Positions 55,340-64,000 of a stretch of DNA of 64,000 nt are shown in pieces. The stretch comes from Tetrahymena elliotti 4EA (Eukaryota > Ciliophora > Oligohymenophorea > Hymenostomatida > Tetrahymenidae), in the NCBI GenBank assembly GCA_000231825.2, contig JH720305.1, positions 1,067,557 to 1,131,556 of the forward strand. Reading direction: 5' to 3'. Made by a program: the position numbers and the translations under genes. Below the pieces are notes generated by a model. That model was not told where the DNA came from, did not search any database, and saw only the letters and a program-made list of their open reading frames with translations. Numbering within the stretch: position 1 is the first letter of the stretch; each line of letters begins with the position of its first letter.

Positions 55340-56087
55340 CTTTCTAAATTTTGTTTGTAATTTTTATTTAATAAAATGAGATTTTTATACAATAATCTAT
55401 TGAGATTTCTAAATTTTTTGGCACAATCAAGAAAAATTGTATTTTTGCTTGCAAAAACTTGGAATACTTTTGTATAAAAATAAAAATATCATCATTAATT
55501 TCCTTCTTATCTTAAAACATTTTTTACCAACAAAATATTTTTTAAGAGATATTTTTAGTTGATGATCTATACATAAAAATGTATTTTCATCTTAAATGTA
55601 TAAATATTTGAAGATGATATTTATGAAGGATATTTAATAAGATAATTTATTTTGAGAAATAAATAAAAATAACACATATTTTTTCATTAACTCATTTTTA
55701 AAATGTCTTTTCTGAGCTTAAATAAACAAATGTGTTTGAAAATGTTTTATTTTATATTTTATTTATTGTAAAAAGTTAAAATTTTTGAATTGGATTAGAA
55801 ATTCTTTAAAAAAAATTGAAATAGTAAATATTTGTGCTTGGCTTGATTGATTATTTTTTACAATTTCAAATTTAAAAATATTTATCATTAAATTTAAATA
55901 TAAAATAGATTTCTTTTTTCAAAATATTAAAATAAAATCTATTTAAAACATAATATCTAATGATTTATGAATACATTTTTAAATAATATTTAATAAAAAT
56001 TAACAAAATTATTTTGAAAATTAAAAAATATCTTAACAACCGAAATAATAATATTTAGATCATAAAAATGGGTATGTATCAAAAATA
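55340..56087. other. Intergenic, no gene seen
   Basis: AT-rich DNA between the candidate gene and the palindrome. Nothing recognised. Confidence 0.45.
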
Positions 56088-56223
56088 ATATATGTAGAAA
56101 TACGAGTTCTGGCTCAAAATCCCAAATCCTAAATTACCCTTAACATTTTCTCGTTGTCGAGAAAATGTTGAGGGTAATTTAGGATTTGGGATTTTGAGCC
56201 AGAACTCGTATTTCTACATATAT
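56088..56223. repeat. Near-perfect palindrome, 66-bp arms, 4-base loop
   Basis: Left arm 56088-56153 and right arm 56158-56223 are reverse complements with a single mismatch (T at 56141 against G at 56170); the loop is ttgt. The mismatch would be a G-U wobble in RNA made from the plus strand, so such RNA would pair without a break. The arms are richer in G+C than the surroundings. No target-site duplication is obvious at the ends. Confidence 0.97.
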
Positions 56224-56852
56224 AAAATATAAATTTATCTGCCACAAACTCTATTTATACGAACTAATTCATTTCAAATTTGACAAATGAAATCATTTTA
56301 TATGAATAAAATTTTATTTTTTTAATAGTTCTGAAAAACTACAAAAATAGCTTACTTCTAAAGGTAAACTTAAAAAAAATATTATCAGAAGTCTTCTTTT
56401 TTAAGGATTTTTTATATGTATTAAATATAAACTTAAATTTTATTTTTAAACTGTAGATTAAGTTTTAAAAATATATTTTAATGCTTAAAAAAGATAAATA
56501 TTTAATAAAGAAAAATTTATTATTCATATAATTGATTTCATTAATTTTAAGCATTAAAAAAACTAATGATATTAAATTAAATTAAATTGAAGATAATCCT
56601 TTAATCTTTTAAATAATTTTTTTAAATTGATTATAGAGAAAGAGGTTTGAAAAGCTATTAAATATAATAAAAATAATATAAATAATCATAAAAATAAAAA
56701 TTGTTGCAATTTATGAGTTTAAAATTTAACATAAAGTAAATATTTTTAAAGTATAATATGAAATATTCAGAATGTGTTTAAAATCTAATTATTAATTAAT
56801 TAATTAATTTAAAAAAATTAAATATTGAGAGACAAAATCATTATATCCAATA
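56224..56852. other. Intergenic, no gene seen
   Basis: AT-rich spacer with an attaattaattaatt tract near 56794. Upstream region of the START-domain gene. Confidence 0.5.
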
Positions 56853-57470
56853 ATGTAAAATTCTACTAACGAATTAATTTAATAGAAAATCTAAGAAGGA
56901 CTAGCTCTTAGATAAATACAAAATGGATGGTAAAAGGAAGCTAGTGGAAAGTTTTTTTAATTGGAAACCACCAAATATAAAGATTATTCATTGAAGCTTG
57001 TAAAAATTTAAGGAGCAATCAATTAAAAAGCTGATAAACTCAGAAAATACTACTTTGAGGATTTATAATCTCAAAAAAAGTCTAGACCTTATATTGATAT
57101 TCTGTAATTGATTGAAAAATAAGATGAAAATAATTCCATAGTTTACTATAAAGATAAATCATCCTTTTTAGTCAGCTCAAGAGACTCCCTCTATCAATAG
57201 CACTAAGAATAGCTAAGCGAAAATCTCTCAATTATCATTTCTATAGATGTTGATAAACATCCAAAAGATCCTGCTGTAAAAGGATGTGTTCGAGCCTAAA
57301 ATATAATTAGCGTTTAGTTTTTTGAGAAACTCTCTAATGATTAAACTAAAATTGAAATCTATTTCCTTATAGATCCTAAGGGCAACATTCCCGCCTCCTT
57401 AGTGAACAGCTCTCTAAAGGAATCTATAGACGAATTTGAAAGAGATGTTCCATTTTTTTCTTAGTTATGA
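56853..57470 (+). CDS. START-domain lipid-binding protein
   Basis: Single exon, 205 aa, TGA stop, begins with ATG TAA (Met-Gln) so standard-code tools would miss the start. START domains hold one lipid or sterol in a helix-grip pocket and carry it between membranes. Seen: GWQKEASGKFFQLE and YSLKLVKIQGAI in the first half; then SRDSLY, DKHPKDPAVKGCVRA and the strand pair ending FLIDPKGNIPASLVN, matching the usual HP-x-KG-x-VR and DPKG-IP-xx-VN pattern. The protein is little more than the domain, with no membrane segment or targeting peptide, as in small cytosolic phospholipid-transfer proteins. Ligand unknown. Confidence 0.83.
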
Positions 57471-59789
57471 AATTATAAATTGGTATGAAAAATTGATTTT
57501 GATACAATTTTTGGATATTGGTGTATTTAAAAAAAATACATTTCCACATAATATAAATTTAAATATTTATCTTTGATAATAGTAGATTTTTATTAAAATT
57601 CTTAATAATACATTTTAATATAAATATATTTATAATTGGGAATACTTCAGTCAAAGATATTAAACAAAAATTTAATTTAATAAATACTTGAAATTTTAAA
57701 AAGAATAAGTAAGTGTTATTATTTAAAAAAAGATAATCAAAAAATTAGCTATAAATTATTTTTTTAAAGCAACATAAAAGATTATTGAGTTTCAAAGTGC
57801 TGTATAATACAAAATTCAAGCTAATAATTTAATATCATTTTGGAAAATGTAGTTACTTTAAAAAAATTGATTGTTTCAGATTATTTTCACATAGTTAATG
57901 AAATTATCTTATATGGAACAATAAGACTCTAAATCTCAATTTCTTTTAATTTAGAGTTAGAATTTAAATAAACCATAGCTCATACTAATTTTTAAAGAAT
58001 AGATATCATTTTTTTACTCTTTACCTTTTTGTAAATTATGACATAAGAAGAAAGAACTAATAATTCTAACTTTTAAAGGTAAAAAAAAATTTTCTTTTTT
58101 TGTATTTTTTAAAGAATTATTTTTAACTTTAAATCTGATTCTTTTTTATTTATTTCATATTTGGATTTTGCACGAGGTAAAATCATTTAATGTCTTTTGA
58201 TTAAAATTTTTAAGAGGTAAAAGTAACTAAATTTGTAAAATGAAAAAACCCTTCCATTATAAATTGTTTTTTATCTTTTAAAGTAAGTAATAAAGTTATT
58301 AAAAAAGTTAAAATTAATTTATTGTTCAAAATTTTTGAATAAACTCTTAAAAAATATTGACACTAATTGATAAAGTAATAATTATCCCAACTATTTTTAA
58401 ATGAAATAAAATATAATGACATTGTTATGTAACCATAAATTTAGTTGTTTTGTTATTATTTAGAACTAAAAATAAAGAGTTTTAATAACTAATTTTCAGA
58501 ATAATTATAAATTTAAAATCTGAAAAATAAAATAAGCTCTTTGAAAAATATATTTATGTATATTTATCATCAATAATGAAAAGAATGATTTTACTGTGTA
58601 ATAATTATTGTTAATTTCTATCATTTTATTTTTTTAAATATTTAGGAATTAAAAGGAAATGATTCTATCTATTTTGATTAAATATTTTTTAAGTTCCAAA
58701 AAATTATTTTTGACTGTTGAAATATAATTATTTAGTTTTATTTATATAGAACCTGAGTTTTTTATTTGCTAAATTAAATTCAATAAAAATAAAAATCAAA
58801 GATTTTAATTCATTTTTTGAGAAAAAAAAGTAATTGAATAAAAATAGACTAAATAAATAAAGAGATATTAAGGGATTGTATTCTTAAAAAATCGAAAAAA
58901 GGAAAAGCTATACATTCAAATTTTTTCAGTTTTTAACTATTAATTAATGGAGATCTTGAATGTATAAACAAAAATTAAAATTTAATTCGAGTTCATAACA
59001 TAATTTAGTAAATTAAGAAGTTTTTATGTGTAATAGAATTTTTAATTGAGAGGAAATCTTATCAAAAATCAAAATCCCTTATATTAATAGTTTTTTTATT
59101 GTTTTTAATAACTGCAAAGATTTGGAATTGCTAAATCTGAAATTTTGAAAAAAAATAGGTAGATCAAAGTATGTTTTTTAAGAAAAAATAATTGAACTTT
59201 AAATCTATAATAATTTTAATTTTCAAATAACAATTAATTTAATTACCCTTCCTAATTATTCAATCATAATTGAGATCTTTAAATAAGTAATAGAAATATA
59301 AACTATTAAATCTTAAACTAATTTTAAATAATATCTCCCTTTCATTTAAGTAAAAAGCCCATTAAAATTAATTTGAGGAGAAGGTCGTGTTTATTTATGG
59401 AGATGCCACATTATTAAATCATCCATATTTAAATTTTAAATAAACATTTTATTCTTCAATAAATTTTTGAGTCTGAAAAAATCAATTTTTTAATAAAATG
59501 GTATATGTATATCATAATATTTTATTGCTTCCATTTACTTATTAAGCCCTCAATATCACTATAGAAAATACATCATCATCAAACATTTATTTTTTATTTT
59601 AATAAAACTGTTTATGACATAATATGACAAATATCTTAGAAATAATAATCATTATCACCAAAAAAAAAAGAGAAATATTAAAGAAAAAATTTAGGTTTGA
59701 CAGGGAATTTTTCAGTTTATAAAGTTAATCAAATTATTAAATTAAAAAAAAAAAAACACTATTAAAAAAAGGATTTGTATTTATTAGAA
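57471..59789. other. Intergenic, no confident gene
   Basis: 2.3 kb of AT-rich DNA between two plus-strand genes. Open frames occur but none has a motif; T and A runs are frequent. Confidence 0.45.
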
Positions 59790-61757
59790 ATGTTTAAAAA
59801 TATTCCACCTTTGCAAGAAGGAAAATTATTGAAAAAAAGATATTACATTGACATTGTTTTAGGTGAAGGAACATTTGGGCGTGTCTATAAAGCTTTTGAT
59901 AAAAACAATTCTTAGACAGTTGCGATAAAACAAATATTGAAAGAACCTTTAATAAATAATGAATAATACTTTAAACTTTATAACTAAGAGTTGGAATTGC
60001 TTAAACTATTTAATAGTGAAAACATAATCAAATACATAGATGACTTTAATACAGCTGATTCTTGCTTCTTAGTAACTGAGTACTGCAATCAGAAAAGTTT
60101 AGGAGATCTTTTATACACTTATAAAAGATTTTCAGAAAGAGATGTGATTAAACACTTCAAACAAATTATGAATGCCTTTAAAGAGCTTCACAGACATAAA
60201 GTAATTCACAGAGAGTAAAATGAATTCAAAAATATTTATCTCATAGTCAATAATTTTTAATTTTAATAAGCATTAAGCCTGACAACATTCTCCTTTCTTA
60301 AGGTTAGGTAAAGTTGGCCGATTTTGGATTTGCAAAAAGTATTGAAAAAATAATAGTTACATCAACTATTTGTGGTACCTATACAAATATGGCCCCTGAA
60401 ATTATAGAAAACAAACCTTATGGCTTGGAGGTAGATGTTTACAGGTAAATTTATTTTTCTTTCTCTCTATCTGTAATCTATTAATTTTTCAGTTTAGGAG
60501 TGTTGCTTTATAATCTTTTGTATGGAAAGCTACCATATGACTCATAAGGAAATAATCAAAGTCTTAAAAAAGTGATTAAGGATAGAATTTCAAAGATAAA
60601 TTATGAAGATCCTCAAGTATAAGTTTCTAATTAAATGAAAAATCTTCTCAAGAGAATGATTTGCTATGACAGAAGATAGCGTATAAGATGGGATGAAATA
60701 TACTAGCTTGATATTCTAAAATAAAACAATTATGCAAGTGTTTTAGTTCTACCTGGTAGTATTGTTTAATTGCCAGATAATAAATAAGAAGCAATAGAGC
60801 TATATCGTAAATATATGCATTTAATGAATACTCAAGAAGAAAATTAATTCCAATAAGTGGATCCTGAAATCCCTAACAATAAAAATAATAATTTAAATTT
60901 AAGTGTTATTGAAGAAGAATAGACTAATAGGTCAAACAATGACTCTTAAGAATATATTAGAGTAAAAGAGTAAGATAAAAGAGCTTGTATTGAAGAATGC
61001 CAAAGGGAATATGAGAAGTATAGAGATGTAATATTATAATAATATTTTTTTTTAAAAATATTTTATTTACTTAATCTAAGTATTAAATATTTAAAAATAA
61101 ATAAAATAGATGATGGTATAGTTATTTGAGACTTTTAAATTCAATTGCTAAATAGAATAAACTAGAAATAGAATAATCTAATTAGCTTTATCTAAAAAGC
61201 TTTATATGATGTCTAAACGTATAAATGAAGCTTTAAAAATAAATAAGGATTTATTTTAAAGGAACTCCTTTAAGTAATTTCTACTTGATCCTTCCTATGA
61301 AACCTTAAAGAATCAAATTCTCCCTCTTGAAGAAATTTTTCTAAAGATTTACAACCAATCTTTTGTAGAAACATCTGAAACTTTAAAAGAATTAATTGAA
61401 GAAGGAAGCTAAAACTAAAACTTAATAAAGCTGATCTAAGAAGAAGCAAACTTAAGCATCTATTCAGATAATTTTGAAACTTTGATTAAGATGGGAATAA
61501 TCTATAGCCATCAAAATATAGATTAAGAGTTGAAAAATTTCAAAAAAAAGGGCTGTAATTAAGGAGAAAAATTATCTTATTACTTTTAATCTTATATATT
61601 AGTAGAAGGATGTCTTGCATAAGATGTCCTATTCTAATAGCAAGATTTCAATGTTGAAAAGTTCTTTTAAAGTATCTAAAATTACAGTGAAGAGAAAGCA
61701 AAACAAAAATACTTTGAAATAATTTAAGAACTAGATATAAAATAAATATAACTTTGA
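59790..61757 (+). CDS. Serine/threonine protein kinase
   Basis: Predicted exons 59790-60214, 60271-60444, 60493-61027 and 61122-61757; 589 aa, phases agree, TGA stop. Catalytic domain at residues 19-270: GEGTFGRV loop (25-32), Lys47 in VAIKQ, HRDIKPDN with Asp142, DFG (159-161), APE (183-185). The Asp142 codon is split by the first intron; unspliced reading would give HRE. The activation loop CGTYTNMAPEI resembles ULK/ATG1 and related ciliate kinases. The C-terminal 300 residues are helical and Gln-rich (KRINEALKINKDLF, FLLDPSYETL) with no clear second domain. Assignment to ATG1-like kinases is a guess from the C-terminal style. Confidence 0.88.
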
Positions 61758-63749
61758 GGTGCGTATAATTTATTAATCAACTATTTTTAGTTGAAATTAT
61801 TATAATTTTTTAAATTAAATTGTTTGTTTTCAAGAATTCAAACTTTTATCTAAATATTTTCTTACTTCTATTTTTAAAGTTAAATAAAAAACATTATATT
61901 TTTAACTAATATACTTTTCATTATTAGTTCATAGCATTTTTTCATTTAAACAAATCTAAATTTTACAAAAAAGAAAAAACTTTTTATTTAAATATTTTTT
62001 TAATAAATATTTATCCTTTGTAAGAAAATTTACAGTGTTAAATAATTCTTATCTTAAATTTTCTCATTTTCTTGATTCATTCTCACGATTAATCAAAATC
62101 TACGATAGATTAAATAGGGGAAAAAATAAACAATTTATATTTAATTAAATTAAATATTAAAAATTTGACTTTAAAATATTTTAAGTATACTGATTCATTC
62201 ATTATTTTAAAAAACATTTTTATTTTTCATAGAAATAACAAAGAAATTGTTAAAAGTGATTTTTAATTAAAAGTTGAAATTCATATGTGGCTTTAAAGAT
62301 TTCTAAATAATTATTAATTCAGACTCAAACCAAATTTTTTAACAATAAAACATAAAAGAAAAAATATTTTATAATGTAGGATATAAAATGAAAAAGCAAA
62401 AAATTAATATTTTTAAATTTATACAAATTTATAACTAATCTAAACGATTTTCATGGGCTTATTCTATTAAATTAATTTAAATTTTGTATCTTTTTAAAAT
62501 GTTTTGATAGAATATTTGAAGATTTATTTCTTATAAATTTTAATATCCAAATAATTTAATAAAAAATATTGAGAATAATAAAGTATAATTGTTAGATGAA
62601 TAAATTTGCTAAAAATATTTAAATTTAGTTTATTTATAAAAATTAATTTAGATTACAGGAAATTTTTTAGCTTTATTGTATTTTAAAATGAAGAATAGTT
62701 TGAGAAATAATCTAGATTTTGCTTATCAAAGAATTAAGATAAGATTAAATTAAATAAGCTCACAAATAAAAATGCAATACATACATATATTTCTGTTTGT
62801 GTCTTTTCCTTATTAGCTAAAACTGCAAAAATCAATCAAAAAGCATAACAAATTGAAATTAATTTTTACATTTTTCTCTTCTGTTAATAATTTTCTCTAA
62901 TATAGAGTAGCATAGATGACTAAAAAACGTTCTAATTTAAAATAGATAATACATTTTTTTAAATAAACTTTTTAAACTTAAATTAATGACTTCATATCCA
63001 AAATAAAAAATATATCTTTTACAAATAAATTTTCTCAGACAATAGAAAATAAATTTATAGAATTTGATTTTTGAAAAGTTTTTATTCAAAAAAAAGAACA
63101 AATAAAGAAAACTTTTTGAACATTTGAATATTTATTCGAAGAAAAGAAGAATAATTCAATATTTTATTGAAGATTAATTCCATTTTATTATCAATATTTT
63201 ACTATTCTAATTGAAGAGAAAAGAACACTGAAATATTCGAATTCACAATAATCTAAAAGTAAGGTCTACAAAAAATATTAAATTTTCATATTATAAAAAT
63301 GAAATATATCAATGAAATATAATTTGAACAATAAATAAATGAAGAAAAAACATTTAGTTATTTTTTTGATTGCACAAATCGAGAAAATCTAGAAAAGTAA
63401 TTAAATTCGAAAATCTGTAAATTCTGTGAAATTCTTGTGCAAGAAATAATATTTATTTTTGAATTTATTCCAGAAAAAAGAAGCAAATATAAAAAGATGA
63501 TTTATAGAAGCTCTTCGTATTAATTCTTGTAAAGCTGAACATATAATTTAGAAATTGATCTAAATGATTAGCTTCTAGAAATAGATCTAATAAAAATTTT
63601 TCTTTAGAATAATACAAAAAAAGTATCTTTCTACTTGTTATCAGATAACTATAAATACCAGAAAAAAGATATCAAACAAATTAATAATAAATTAAATAAA
63701 ATAAATAACAATAAAACACTCTCTAATCTTATCAAATAAATTTAATAAA
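61758..63749. other. Intergenic, no confident gene
   Basis: 2 kb of AT-rich DNA upstream of the last gene. No recognisable coding segment; the final 100 bases are probably promoter and leader of the GST gene. Confidence 0.45.
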
Positions 63750-64000
63750 ATGGCTGACAAAATCGTTCTTGGTTATTGGGCTGGTCCTGGTAAGGCTCAA
63801 CCTTCCAGATATTTACTCGAACTTTCAGGAGTTAAATATGAAGATGTTAGATACACTGATCCTGCTGTCTGGTTCGGTAAAGACAAGCATGCTTTGGGAT
63901 TACCTTTCCCCAACTTACCTTATCTCATTGATGGTGATGTTAAAATCACTGAAAGTGAAACTATCTTCGATTACTTGATCTAAAAACTCAATAAGACTGA
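63750..64000 (+). CDS. Glutathione S-transferase, mu-class-like (5' part; runs off the window)
   Basis: The first 83 codons are present. LGYWAGPGKAQPSRYLLELSG starts the thioredoxin-fold domain with the conserved Tyr; FPNLPYLIDGD is the cis-proline segment and ITESETIFDYL the glutathione gamma-glutamyl contact with the Glu-Ser pair typical of the family. FGKDKHALGLPFPNLPY is mu-class style. Strong C-ending codon preference suggests high expression. It is not a close relative of the CPFC-type GST at 25115. The C-terminal helical domain lies beyond position 64000. Confidence 0.9.

Overview
The window comes from a ciliate nuclear genome, most likely a Tetrahymena species. Almost every long gene reads through only if TAA and TAG are glutamine and TGA is the sole stop. 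The DNA is about 80% A+T, introns are short and AT-rich with GT...AG ends, and intergenic DNA is full of A/T runs. I read all genes by hand with that code; exon joins were chosen by splice-site phase and family motifs, so boundaries are predictions. A 623-base N gap (11598-12220) lies inside a 5S rRNA repeat.

Layout. 0.6-3.3 kb: a malic enzyme whose N-terminal domain looks duplicated. 4.6-10.8 kb: leucine-rich-repeat (LRR) island, with two single-exon paralogs on + flanking a minus-strand LRR gene built of many 90-bp exons. 11.0-12.3 kb: RNA polymerase III cluster (two identical tRNA-Cys genes, then 5S rRNA). 12.5-25.9 kb: a PARP-type zinc-finger protein, an M1 zinc aminopeptidase, a small possible PH-like protein, a large dual-specificity-phosphatase-like protein with a changed active site, and a CPFC glutathione transferase. 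27.5-42 kb: a 1266-aa Q/N/S-rich protein with a predicted 11-bp exon, a DDX5/Dbp2-like DEAD-box helicase with a 1.19-kb intron, and an EF-hand protein with an uncertain 5' part. 42.1-44.9 kb: a DHHC palmitoyltransferase.

45-56.8 kb is gene-poor. It holds one clear small gene (48.5-49.2 kb), several weak multi-exon candidates, and a 66-bp-arm near-perfect palindrome at 56.1 kb. 56.85-61.8 kb carries a stand-alone START-domain protein and a serine/threonine kinase. The window ends inside a mu-class-like glutathione transferase.

The genes do not form an operon or an obvious pathway; this is ordinary eukaryotic gene order. The features most worth follow-up are the duplicated malic domain with apparently complementary loss of catalytic residues, the exon-per-repeat LRR gene, the pseudo-active DSP site, the long helicase intron and the palindrome. 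In a genome with one stop codon open frames are cheap, so small unsupported genes are given low confidence.
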